Of a DNA stretch of 29,504 nucleotides, positions 1 through 9,905 are shown piece after piece (the stretch's first letter is position 1; each line of letters begins with the position of its first letter). The notes under the pieces are model-generated. The model made no database searches, was not told where the DNA came from, and saw nothing but the letters and a program-made list of their open reading frames with translations. Source of the stretch: Phellopilus nigrolimitatus (Eukaryota; Basidiomycota; Agaricomycetes; Hymenochaetales; Hymenochaetaceae); contig JAJOHG010000320.1 of the NCBI GenBank assembly GCA_021029095.1, positions 1-29,504 on the forward strand, read 5' to 3'. The translations under genes were made by a program, and so were the position numbers.

Positions 1-1012
1 AGGTCGGGCACAAGAATACGGACATTTTCGAAGTTGTTCACATGTAGACCGCAGGAAATGCTTAAAGAGATATCTATCTGGAGAAATCTTAAACACAAGA
101 ACGTGCTCCCATTTCTGGGATTATGCATCGACAAACTTTCGCGGCAAATGGCCATAATTTCTCCTTGGATGGAGAACGAAGACCTCCGAAAGTTCTTAAA
201 GCGCAATCCTGACTTCGATCGGGTTTCCATGGTTCGTCGCTATTTCTGCGAACTCAATGCGTTCCATTTGTGGCTAACTGCCGCGTATAGATAATTGGAA
301 TTGCCGAGGGTGTTAAGTACCTGCACACACGTACGCCGCCAGTTGTTCACGGGGATCTAAAATGCGTGAGACTTTTCATTTGGAACAAATTCATATAAAG
401 AGCGTACATAATGACATCAACGACTTTTTATTTACAGGCAAATGTTCTTGTTGACAGCAGCGATTGTCCTCTTATTTCTGACTTCGGGCTGGCAAGCGAA
501 GAATGCGAGCAACCGCGGTATGCTGAACACGACGGGTGTGGATCCGTCAGGTGGCAGGCCCCAGAGCTCCTAGAAGCCATGCTTTTCGTGAGCGAGGACA
601 ATTTGAGGACTAGAATACACTCTACAAAAACCGATGTCTATGCGTTCGCGATGACATGCCTGGAGGTGAATCGAAAATCAGTGGTTGACCAGAGGAAGAC
701 GTTGATGAGTATGTCCATGTCAAACAGGTTTTCACGGAGCAAGTCCCCTTTCCCGACCTCCGCGATGGCGCTGTCATAATGGAGGTCGTATTATCCAAGA
801 AACGTCCTACGCGTCCCGGCGGTTTGGCAGGCGGGCGCAAGCCCGAGTATTATGTGTGGGAGGTTATAAAGGCATGCTGGCAAACAAACCCGTCGAAAAG
901 ACCGACGATAGAGCAAGCGATAAAAGACTTGAGCGAAGGGCACATGATGGCGAGGGCAGGCGATGCGATGGTAAATGTCTTCTTTCAAGAAAATGGTGTT
1001 GATGATGCTTGA
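1..1012 (+). CDS. TKL-like protein kinase, 3' part (5' end outside window)
   Basis: Serine/threonine or dual-specificity kinase of the TKL-like group expanded in Agaricomycetes; the substrate is unknown. Exons are 1-231, 291-365, 438-665 and 728-1012, all joined in phase 0 (272 residues visible). Frame 1 is open from the first base, so the gene starts upstream. Seen: the alpha-C region KEISIWRNLKHKNVLPFLG, the catalytic loop HGDLKCAN (residues 97-104), the Mg-binding DFG (117-119), the APE of the activation segment (143-145), then a TKTDVYAFAM helix and a C-lobe ending CWQTNPSKRPTIEQAI. The glycine loop and ATP-binding lysine lie outside the window. Catalytic residues in view look intact, so an active kinase is plausible. 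The usual DLKGAN is DLKCAN here, a conservative oddity. The intron at 232-290 has a CTAAC branch site. Confidence 0.88.
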
Positions 1013-2645
1013 GCACTCGGAGCGCAGGGTTATTGAGGTTCGCTCTAATATGCTTGATTCGACTTTTATATTGGGGGTCTGGAGGAGTCTAGAAGCCGGT
1101 GGGACCAGAACCCGCAGCATATAAGATTTTGCTGGACGTGACGCGACGACTGAATAACATGTACAGAAGTCCGAATAGGATAGCAGAGAGCATTCACAGG
1201 CCTCAGGCTCCGGGCACGGGGGGTATAAATCTCATTGGACAGGTTGGACGATCTACAATGGAGAGGATACAGATGAGGAGGTCGTGGATGTTGGCACGAA
1301 TACTGGCGAAGACAAAGACGCAAATACCATGAAAGTTGATTGCTTATTGAACACAGATCACTTTTGCGACCATTACTCTGTATTACGTGTAATGTTTTCG
1401 CTACATATCTTCGCTGTCTTCGCTCTTTGCTGTTGTGCGGATTGCTGTGTATCTAGACCACATATTATACACTAGATAACAAATACAATTATGTTCATGT
1501 TTTCGCACAAAAGCAAGAGGCTTTCATTCACTTAGATACCGAACTATTTTACAATGTTAATGGTACGTTCAAATGCAGACTGAGATTTGGCTCGAAGGGA
1601 GAAGTGTGATAAAGAACAAAAAAAATGACCACACTGCACGGATCGAACCGTCGAGTGTCAACCAACGAGACCCTTTGCAGGCGCCTGCACGATCAACCGA
1701 TAGGACACTGTCGACACTTACACTTTTCGAAGTTTCTGCATACTTATACTCAAAACTACCCATCTCCATTATTGAATACACAAAACCTATTATGCTACAG
1801 AAACATTCCGACAGTAATAGAAATCAACTCACCAAGAATTTCCATTCCGATTACATTGAAGTTTTATCCCTTTCGCGAAGCATCCACCATCAATTGTCAG
1901 GTGCGGGTGGCTGACCAGTCGGTGATCCTTCCTTCAGGAGGTGCATAAAAATCATTTTTCGTCACTATTATCTGGTTTGGACGTGAAGAGGTTTACTGAG
2001 TACAGAGAAAGAGTGTGGCAGAACGACGTTGAAAAGCCAGTCCTGAAGTGGCGATTTCTGACGAGCCCAAGCAAATAAACACCCACAAACAGTTTCACGT
2101 CGTACTCACAGTCCACCCTCAACTTATCAAAAAAAAAAAAAAAAGAAAACGAAAACGAAATTACACTCTTTTGACAGGCGTTACCTCCCCTCATTGCAAT
2201 GCAATCGCACTGACAAGCTTAGGAAATTATAATATAAATTGCTCAGCACATCCACTTTGTTTCATATGGCCTTTGCTTTTTTTTGGCGATTTGTACATAT
2301 CAAAACAGGTATTGATAGTGGACACGCCTTGCTTTGAACTCTTCTTGCACTTAATCCGAGTCCTTTCTTTCCGCCTTTCCGCCTTTACTGAAGTTTCGGC
2401 CCTGCACAGACTGACCTTTCCTCCATTCGTTCTTCTGCTTAATTCCAAAGCACATCTTCAGCTTCCGCACTGCATCAATGTTCTTGAAGGCAGCTTATCA
2501 CCGCAGTAACAGAAAGGAAGCCTTTAGGGTGAGTGACGAACCCGGGCCCTTCATAGAAGTGAACCCCAATTAAGCCCTTCCTTTTCTTTTCTGGTTTACA
2601 CATTACGACTTTTATTTCATCCGATTTTGAGTGCATCACAACCTC
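1013..2645. other. Intergenic stretch between converging genes, no gene recognised
   Basis: It lies between the 3' ends of the kinase (+) and the carboxypeptidase S fragment (-). The open frames here are short, overlap each other and show no family motif. It contains a homopolymer A run near 2130-2145, a 14-bp palindrome around GCAGGCGCCTGC (about 1679-1690) and one tRNA-like hairpin, described separately. Confidence 0.6.
1622..1690 (-). other. tRNA-like / Pol III-like hairpin fragment
   Basis: Read on the minus strand, a B-box-like GGTTCGATCC lies in a hairpin (ACGG stem, outer ACACT/AGTGT stem, about 1630-1658) and is followed by a T run that could end Pol III transcription. The B-box is one base short of the consensus. 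I could not find a pairing 5' acceptor strand or build a full cloverleaf. It may be a tRNA relic, a SINE end or chance. It is not annotated as a functional tRNA. Confidence 0.25.
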
Positions 2646-4919
2646 TCAGATCTCATACTCATCCACATTGACAATAAGGGTCGCAAAGAATCTGATCATC
2701 TCGAGGAAACTCTCGACAGCGATTGCTGAATCGACTTGTCAGCATGATCTTTGCCTTGAAATAAATGCACCTAAACGTACATTCGTTGACAGTATGAATG
2801 CCACCAGGAATGCCATCAGACCTTAACATGTTCTCGTGGTTATAGCGGAAAATGTGTTTCGTGAGGTTCCAATAATATTGGGTATCTGCGTGTAATTCGT
2901 CGGCCAAACCGATGTTGGAATGACGAGCTCGATCGTCGTGTCATGTTTGTTTATTGTTCCTTATCAGTCTGTGCAGTACATGTATAAGGCCCCGCTCGGC
3001 TGCACTAGTTAGCTAACTCTGTTTAGCTAACTTGACAGTCGGGGATTGCCGCACTGGGGCTAATCCGCGCCCGGGGAGTTAGCTAGGTTCTGTCACATAA
3101 TGTCATGTAGTAGTCACAGAACGTAACTTGTGGGTTAACGATTGGCGCTGCCAAAAAAAGGAAGATAAAAGGCTTTTCCTCCTTATTTGGCAGCGGTGAT
3201 CGCTTATGTAGCTCGTCATTTTCTACATAAAAATACCTATGTACAACAAGCCTATGCATTCAAAACCGTGCCAACTTCATTGAAATTTTTTCCCGATGCA
3301 TAATGACCCTTTCTATGTCCAACATACCTTCCAAAGCCTGTGTGCGCGCAGCGAAAGGAGAAAAAAAGTGTTCAGTATACTACATACAAGCGAGTCGGCA
3401 GTGACAGCCGGTTGCTACCGGCAAGTCGACTCATGTCACCCAGTTAGCTAAATTGGCCGTGCACCGAACAGACTTTTCACATCGAGTTAGCTAACTCCGG
3501 TTAGCTAACCGGAAAGTTAGCTAACTCGTGATTTTGGCGAGGAAAAGTTAGCTAACTTTTGCAGCCGAGCGGGGCCTAAGTAGCTGTAGTGCATGTACTC
3601 GATATCTTATCCGTTTGCCTCAGAGCTCAGTAGGCCAAATGCGAATTCTACTTGTTTTTGTCTTTGTCTCACTGTTTCGAATTCACTAAGCTACGACAAA
3701 TCGCAACAACCGAACTGCTATTTCACAGCAACTTAAAGATTGCAAACCGGTGTTGCCAGTCAAAATCCCTGGCACAACCTGCACCTCCTCCGTATTCCAA
3801 AAACTGCGGTGGGAGTTGTACGTCGCACGAATTGTGCCTGAAAGCAGTTGATATGGCGCCGCGTCCGTGGGAGTGATGGGTGCAGGTTCAAGCGCACTAT
3901 GAAATGCATTGGTGAGTGTGAGCGATCCACTTGATCCTGTGTGTAAGTCCTTTCCGAATGCATTGTAGGTTAGGTTGAATTTCTCGGCGAGTTCGACCAC
4001 GAGCTTGGTATCATGCTCCTTGGTCGCCGCGACCGAGCTGTGGATTTGCATCAGCTTTTATTGGAGAGAATAACGGACTTAGAGAGACCTTCGTACCTCT
4101 GAGAAGCAATACAATGATTGACGATAGCCCACGCCTGCTCCGGCAGCGCATTCGCTTTAACGCTGCCCTGGATAAGATCAATTGCCTGTGTCGTGCCCAC
4201 GAGAGCACGGAGCACCTTATCCTTCGCGATAACCTTCTCGAGCTCGTGCAGCGCCTTGTCCGAGCTCGCGGACTGCTGAACTGTCTTGCGGAGCTTACTG
4301 TCCATATCAGGCGCATGCGCGGCAAAGCATTGCAACATGCCATAGAATGGCGTGGTGCGGTCAAGAAAAGCTGGAATTGGGTGTGTCTCGTATTCCACAA
4401 GAAGAGCAGAGAGGATGCCTATGCTCTACATTGTCCATCAGTCTCCGCCGACAATGAAAAAAAGATCAACTTACAGTGTGAACAGGGGGGACACTTGAAT
4501 GGCCACCAGGAGACAATACTTCGAGTAGAGTATCAAAGTAGCCTTTCTCGCCGACGGCGGGAACTGCAAATACGCCACCGTACTGCTCCGAGAACCCCCC
4601 TGAGTCCACAAAATATATCAGATGCAGACGGAGCACGGCGAAAAAAATCGGTACGAACCCCCTTCATCGACAACCATCGCGAACGCATCTTTACCATAAG
4701 TCGCCTCCAGATGTTTACCGAGCTCATAAGCACCCTGCATCCATGGTGCTCAGCCTGAGCAAATGGAATTGGTAGAGGCAGAAAGCTGCGTACGTAGAGC
4801 CCGGATACTTCCTCGTCAAAGCCAAATGTGATGCAATACTGTTTTAATACCTTCACGCTATTGTCCTCCCCTGAGCTGATGAGAATCGGCTGGCCTTGCA
4901 CCCAATCTATAGCAGTCAT
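2646..4919 (-). pseudogene. 5'-truncated carboxypeptidase S (M20 metallopeptidase), chimeric N-terminus
   Basis: Exons on the minus strand: 4794-4919 (first ATG of the open chimeric frame at 4917-4919), 4659-4734, 4475-4599, 4097-4425, 3748-4037, 2781-2885 and 2646-2725. All phases join and would encode about 376 residues. Homology to vacuolar carboxypeptidase S / PM20D1-type peptidases runs from FGFDEEVSG through DEGGGFSEQYGG, SPGGHSSVPP, RALVGTTQAIDLIQGSVKAN and NAFGKDLHTG to GGIHTVNE and the C-terminus. The catalytic Glu-Glu, the next Asp/Glu metal ligand and the late His are present. The N-terminal half with the HxD and Asp metal ligands is missing. Upstream of FGF the frame runs into UTP21-like sequence. 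The 862-bp intron 2886-3747 holds a MITE. The retained part has no stop or frameshift, so the loss may be recent or the chimera may be expressed, but a working peptidase is unlikely. Confidence 0.82.
2988..3576. mobile_element. Harbinger-like (Tourist-type) MITE in an intron
   Basis: Perfect 17-bp terminal inverted repeats, GGCCCCGCTCGGCTGCA at 2988-3004 and its complement at 3560-3576, are flanked by the 3-bp direct repeat TAA (2985-2987 and 3577-3579). A TAA duplication with a GGCC-starting terminus fits PIF/Harbinger. The element is 589 bp with no credible transposase frame, so it is non-autonomous. Both subterminal regions are crowded with the palindrome GTTAGCTAAC and near copies. Two internal hairpins are visible: one around 3145-3200 (GCTGCCAAA arms) and one around 3390-3432 (GAGTCG outer, GCCGGT inner). 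Confidence 0.9.
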
Positions 4920-5640
4920 CACTGCGCAATCATGGGCCCACAAAGACGTGGAACAGGCGCCCACCATTGTTGAGAACCCATAACGCAATATGACCTTTCA
5001 ACAACGCACTAGCGAGCACATCTGTAATGCAATTAAGATAAAAAATTCTCGTAAAATAAAAACAAGATGCTCATCGCTGCGGGACGACAAGACATGAGCT
5101 GGGCACTCATTAATGAAGATGTGCATGAGCCGTTCGTCCACTCCTGTATCGTAGAGCAATGTTTTGCCTGATGAAAACCTGATTGCCACAGGTAATCGCG
5201 TGAGCGCTGTGATCGCGCAGGGCGAGTCTGCATCCACGCTATCACGTTGTTGAACTTGTGGATGCACGTCCTGGAATTGTTTTGTTTAATTTTGTTTCCT
5301 AGAAAGGCGTAAAATTAAAATTAAGAACTGCATGCGGATGTTCCAGGGCCGCATAGTGCCCTAGCTGATGATGACAAGAACCTTGTTAAGGTACATAGCC
5401 AGATGAAGCACTGACGTTGTGGTGAATCCGTTCTCGAGCTCGCAAGCTCTATGATGCTGCGCGTAAGTCTAGGGGGGAAAGCAAACCTTGTGTGCCTCAT
5501 GAATTGCAGTCCCACACAGGCATCTGCAAACCGTCTTCTGTGAGCGAAAGCAGTTGGCCGCCGAAGATGAGGATGAGGTAAAGCTTGGCTCCGAGGCCCG
5601 CGGCGGGGATTTGTCAAGGGTGTGACCTACAAGTACAAAA
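4851..5640 (-). pseudogene. UTP21/WDR36 WD40-repeat pseudogene fragment
   Basis: Utp21 is a WD40 protein of the U3 snoRNP (small-subunit processome). Pieces of it occur in order on the minus strand but in different frames: GQLLSLTEDG (about 5530-5560), GFTTTSVLHLAMYLNKVLV (about 5374-5420), GTMRPWNIR (about 5333-5360), CIHKFNN (about 5240-5265), AITALTRLP then LLYDTGVDERLMHIF (5100-5220), LASALLKGHIALW (about 4965-5010) and GQPILISSGEDNSVK (4851-4896). A stop (cta at 5361-5363) sits where a Gln codon is expected, a frameshift lies near 4935, and parts between blocks are missing. The 5' end is unclear beyond about 5640. Homology stops at 4851, where carboxypeptidase S sequence begins a few codons later. 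It is non-functional as Utp21; a working copy must exist elsewhere if the gene is essential, as in yeast. Confidence 0.78.
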
Positions 5641-5675
5641 CCTTTGATAAAGTCCATACCACTCAGGTGAACTAG

Positions 5676-5708
5676 CCGAGAGTCCCAGGCGAAGCCTGGG
5701 ACTCTCGG
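5676..5708. repeat. Subterminal perfect hairpin
   Basis: A 15-bp perfect stem starting CCGAGAGTCCCAGGC, with a GAA loop, forms the outermost part of the left arm. The equivalent place in the right arm (about 10715-10758) keeps an imperfect version, so a foldable end seems to be a property of the element. Confidence 0.85.
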
Positions 5709-5787
5709 ATGCTCTCCGTGGGGTTGCTGCTTAGAAATGTTATGGGTAATTTTTGAAAGAAGGAAGTGCTGTTTTCTTTTAAATATA

Positions 5788-6074
5788 CAGGTGGTGCCAA
5801 AAAGTGTTGATGCAGCCCCCCGCCCAAAAAAAAAAAAAGCAATTCACAAAAAAAAAAGCAATTCACATCTGCCATCCTGGGTGATTTTTCTCCTAAGTTC
5901 CTTCGTATATACAGCATGTTTGCTTGCTATATGCATGACACAGCTTTTCTGGCACTCAAGCATTTTTTGTGGATATATTTAGTGTGTGTAACTGGATTGT
6001 GACAGCTAAGTGACAGCCAAATGTGAATCACCTTCCCTTTGGAGGGAAACATCAACACTTTTTGGCACCACCTG
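5788..6074. mobile_element. Tc1/mariner-like MITE, left copy
   Basis: Inverted ends CAGGTGGTGCCAAAAAGTGT and complement are flanked by TA on both sides (5786-5787 and 6075-6076), the target duplication of the Tc1/mariner superfamily. It is 287 bp with no coding capacity. It sits at the same place in the left arm as its counterpart in the right arm. Confidence 0.85.
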
Positions 6075-7436
6075 TAAGATAACAGTTTAAACATTTCAAG
6101 ATTAAATGGCAGCTTGGAAACTATTTGATTATTGCATGGATGAGGTTTAATTTGAACCTGTATATTATAAAGTGCACCAGTGGTGTGAGAGGTTGTTGAA
6201 AGTTCCAATATTGTAGGATTGCCAGTTTAAGGAATTATTTGAGCAGTAGTTGCCGCTTTTAGCCTGTTCTTTATTTTATTTTTGCACTGTTGCCGCTTTG
6301 AGATTGTATTCTCGGATTTGCAGTGTTGCCGCTTTTGGATGTGCATTTAGGATCTGCAGAGTTGCCGCTTTTGGAGGGAGCAGGCAGGCAGGTTGATCGA
6401 GGAAGGGAAATTGTTGGATGACTAAAGTGCACATTTTAGTCAGCACTGACTAAACCTGACTAATTCTGACTAATTCCGATCAATCCTGACAAATTTTTGA
6501 TGTGGCTGTGTCTCAAGTGGCCGTTGCCTCTTTATGTTGTGATGATCGGCACTCACTTCTTGTCCCCTGTAATAACATGCAGACCTGTCGAAGCCAGAAT
6601 AAAGACTTTGCTCATTGCAAAATATGTAATTGCATCAAGATAATCCAGCCCTTTGACACTGCAACAAGTTAGCAGAGCAAATGCACCAGGTCAAAAGGCA
6701 AAGCGAACACACAGACGAAAAGCAAAGTCATCTTCCCACCTCCCACTTATATGCACATGCCATCTGTCACACCCTTGAACAAACGTGTCTGGAGGACAAA
6801 TGGGACATGATTTGTGACAAGCCCAAGAGCACGGAAGGGCGTGAAGAGGCAGGCTTGCTGTCGTGTCCTTGTGGTTGGGGAACGGCTTGTCGACAGCACT
6901 TCTTCGGGGGAGCACCTTGCGCAGACAGGTCATCATGGTACGCACTTGCTGCTCAGCGCAGTCCCAGCCATTTTGGTAATGTCCATGCATGGTCTCGCAT
7001 CTTAAATCTGAACTATTACCCTGTGCCACCAGCTGCTTCATCAGGCTGGCTTCTGTTCTGTTTGGTGCTTTTGACCTTTACAAAGACTTGTTCTATGGGG
7101 CCATCAACGTCTTCTTGTGCTTCGTACTTCTAGTTCTACTTTTGCAGTGGTGGACACGGTCGATTCTTTGTATGGGAAGGCTACACATTTCACATCAGCC
7201 AAAGCCCTATAAGCTGCTTTTTTCTGCCATTTTTACTGTGTTCTTGTCGGCTCTTCTGCTTTGGTTGGCTGCCACTGTCCCTAAGAACACTTACCAGCTC
7301 TTTAGGGTACTGCCAGGAGCTGATTCAAATTCATTGTGCCATGGCTTCAACCGCTACCAAAAGCTCACACATCCTGACCACACTGGTTTCAAAAGTGATG
7401 AGGTGTTTATTGACGGTCACAAGTTATACGAGATGC

Positions 7437-7858
7437 CACTGCGGGCATCCACTTAGAATCTGCCCATGGTGAGCTGATTAGTTGTTTTATTTTATTGTGG
7501 CTTTCTCCACACATTATAGTTTAACACTTTTTGGCACTTTTATCTAAATTGTTTTTTAACTTTGTTATGCCTTTCTTCAAATGATACTTTTGTACTTTCT
7601 TTTCACCTTTGTCCATACAAGAAAGGCTTAACAAAGGCATGTTTTTGTCAAAGCACCCCTTTATTAAGCCTTTTTTGTATGGACAAAGGCAAAAAGAAAG
7701 TTAAAGTATACCATTTGGAGAAAGGCATAAGAAAGTTAAAACATGATTTGGATAAAAGTGTCCAAAAGTGTTAAACTATAATGCATGGAGAAAGCCACAA
7801 TTAAATAAAACAACTATTCAACTCACCATGGGGGGATTCTAAGTGGATGCCCACAGTG
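7437..7858 (+). mobile_element. 422-bp foldback MITE, copy 1
   Basis: It begins CACTGCGGGCATCCACTTAG and ends with the complement of CACTGTGGGCATCCACTTAG. The two halves are themselves inverted copies centred near 7650, so the whole unit can fold into one long hairpin. The open frame at 7562-7774 is a by-product of the repeat, not a gene. Confidence 0.75.
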
Positions 7859-8812
7859 ATTCTATCTTTTGTGGCAAGATGGATTACTTCAATGACATGC
7901 AGCACTTACATCACCTATGCCATGGTATGTTAGTACTGTCAAAATCAAGGGCTCATTAACCAGCTAATCCATAAACGGAGTCTCTATCCTTCACAATTTC
8001 TGGGTTGCTCATCAGCTACTCCTACTCAGTATTTTTTGCAAATGGGTCAAGTTTCCTAGATTTTCTCCCCTTCTCGGAAACATGGGTACCTTTCCAAGCT
8101 TATTTTTTCCTGCATCGTGCTATTCCTCTGTCTTTATGTGCACTTGTCTATATCTAGTTGGTTTTGTTACTGTGGGCGCAGTCAAAGGCATAACAAAGTT
8201 AAAAAACAAATTGGATCAAAGTTTCCAAAAGTGTTAAACTATACTACGTGGAGAAAGCCATAATTAAATAAGATTCTAAGTGGATGCCCACAGTGTATAA
8301 AAAATGTTGAAGAACTAACAGTTTTTGATACTGTCATGTAGTGGTGGGGGGGGGGAGGGGGGGACATTTTTTATACACTGTGGGCATCCACTTAGAATCT
8401 TATTTAATTATGGCTTTCTCCACGTAGTATAGTTTAACACTTTTGGAAACTTTGATCCAATTTGTTTTTTAACTTTGTTATGCCTTTGACTGCGCCCACA
8501 GTAACAAAACCAACTAGATATAGACAAGTGCACATAAAGACAGAGGAATAGCACGATGCAGGAAAAAATAAGCTTGGAAAGGTACCCATGTTTCCGAGAA
8601 GGGGAGAAAATCTAGGAAACTTGACCCATTTGCAAAAAATACTGAGTAGGAGTAGCTGATGAGCAACCCAGAAATTGTGAAGGATAGAGACTCCGTTTAT
8701 GGATTAGCTGGTTAATGAGCCCTTGATTTTGACAGTACTAACATACCATGGCATAGGTGATGTAAGTGCTGCATGTCATTGAAGTAATCCATCTTGCCAC
8801 AAAAGATAGAAT

Positions 8813-9234
8813 CACTGTGGGCATCCACTTAGAATCCCCCCATGGTGAGTTGAATAGTTGTTTTATTTAATTGTGGCTTTCTCCATGCATTATAGTTTAA
8901 CACTTTTGGACACTTTTATCCAAATCATGTTTTAACTTTCTTATGCCTTTCTCCAAATGGTATACTTTAACTTTCTTTTTGCCTTTGTCCATACAAAAAA
9001 GGCTTAATAAAGGGGTGCTTTGACAAAAACATGCCTTTGTTAAGCCTTTCTTGTATGGACAAAGGTGAAAAGAAAGTACAAAAGTATCATTTGGAGAAAG
9101 GCATAACAAAGTTAAAAAACAATTTGGATAAAAGTGCCAAAAAGTGTTAAACTATAATGTGTGGAGAAAGCCACAATAAAATAAAACAACTAATCAGCTC
9201 ACCTTGGGAGGATTCTAAATGGATGCCCGTAGTG
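8813..9234 (-). mobile_element. 422-bp foldback MITE, copy 2 (inverted)
   Basis: Mirror image of 7437-7858 in the right arm of the palindrome, with the same length (422 bp), CACTG-type ends and internal inverted structure. A third, shorter relative lies at about 8172-8297 with its mirror at 8375-8500, bounded by ACTGTGGGC and GCCCACAGT. Confidence 0.75.
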
Positions 9235-9270
9235 TGAGACAGTTCCGCACAACGGCGTTACAACAGTACT

Positions 9271-9351
9271 CTAGTACAATGTAAGCTCAGTTGTTTACAC
9301 AATATGCGAACGTCTAATCATATCGCAAACTAACCTAGTACAATGTAAGCT
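9271..9351 (+). repeat. Two 17-bp direct repeats
   Basis: CTAGTACAATGTAAGCT occurs at 9271-9287 and again at 9335-9351. The surrounding 9235-9560 is AT-rich with AATAAAG and a purine tract near 9507-9518. It could be a relic of a retrotransposon LTR inside the larger element, but I found no paired LTR, primer site or target duplication. Confidence 0.6.
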
Positions 9352-9905
9352 AGATTAACAAAGTAATAAGTAAAAGTATAATAGAATGTTATAGTGTCCG
9401 AAAGCTCACCTCAGACGTTTGCATGTTTGCACAGTGGCCAGAAGAATAAAGATGCTTTTTATACTACTGGGTTTTCTGGCTGCGGAGAGCTGCTTTTACG
9501 CTACGGAAAAAGGGGGGAGCAATAAAGAGAGATAAAGACAAATAAATGATGAGTAAATATCTATTTAGCTGGGCATTGTAAAATGAGGGGGATCAGACGG
9601 TTGTTAGGAGTGGTGTGCAGGCATCGCGTGGGTGAACAGAGATCATGGGCCAGCCAATCCCAGTGCAGGGAGCCTTGGGCTTGCTGAGCCAAGATGCTGC
9701 GCTCGTGACCAATCACATGCAACCGGTGCGTACTCGGCACAGGGCTCCGCCGGCTTGGATTCCAACACGTGTTCCATTGCAACCATCGTACTTGAACAAC
9801 GACAAAGCTTTACTTTTCACTTGATGTCCTGCACAACTCAATTCGTACCACTGCCTTCACAAGACAATACAACACACTCTGAAACCTGAAATAGATGTCC
9901 AGACA

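Larger units (their letters stand above)
5674..6546 (+). repeat. Left outer inverted arm
   Basis: It matches the reverse complement of 9906-10760 along its whole length (by eye roughly 85-90% identical, with small indels). From the end inward it holds a GAGTCCCAGG hairpin, a Tc1/mariner-like MITE, a stretch with four copies of GTTGCCGCTTT (about 6249-6372) and TGACTAA-type repeats (about 6415-6480). Similarity stops at GATGAT (6541-6546). Confidence 0.85.
7437..9234. repeat. 1.8-kb near-perfect palindrome with CACTG ends
   Basis: The left arm 7437-8307 and right arm 8364-9234 (871 bp each) are inverted copies around a 56-bp spacer rich in G. The arms look almost identical: the same 70-codon frame at 7562-7774 recurs at 9109-8897 with one residue changed. 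Differences cluster at the outer ends (CACTGCGGGCATCC versus CACTACGGGCATCC, and the next 30 bp). The termini resemble those of CACTA/CMC elements but no matching target duplication is visible. No transposase is seen. Confidence 0.85.

Noticed and set aside
1622..1690. Functional tRNA gene on the minus strand
   Set aside because: T-loop one base short, no matching acceptor 5' strand, no proper anticodon arm.
2048..2509. 153-codon frame with a Lys-rich run
   Set aside because: It spans a homopolymer A tract, has no motif and overlaps other meaningless frames; likely intergenic.
2988..3576. Repeated GTTAGCTAAC units as a CRISPR-like or satellite array
   Set aside because: Spacing is irregular, the genome is eukaryotic, and the units lie inside a well-bounded transposon.
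6681..7456. Overlapping frames on both strands inside the large element as a transposase
   Set aside because: No catalytic motif of DDE, KDZ, hAT or helicase type, and sense and antisense frames are equally long, as expected by chance.
7562..7774. 70-codon open frame in the left palindrome arm, repeated at 8897-9109
   Set aside because: It lies wholly in a foldback repeat, translates AT-rich inverted sequence and has no family motif. Its conservation is explained by repeat homogenisation.
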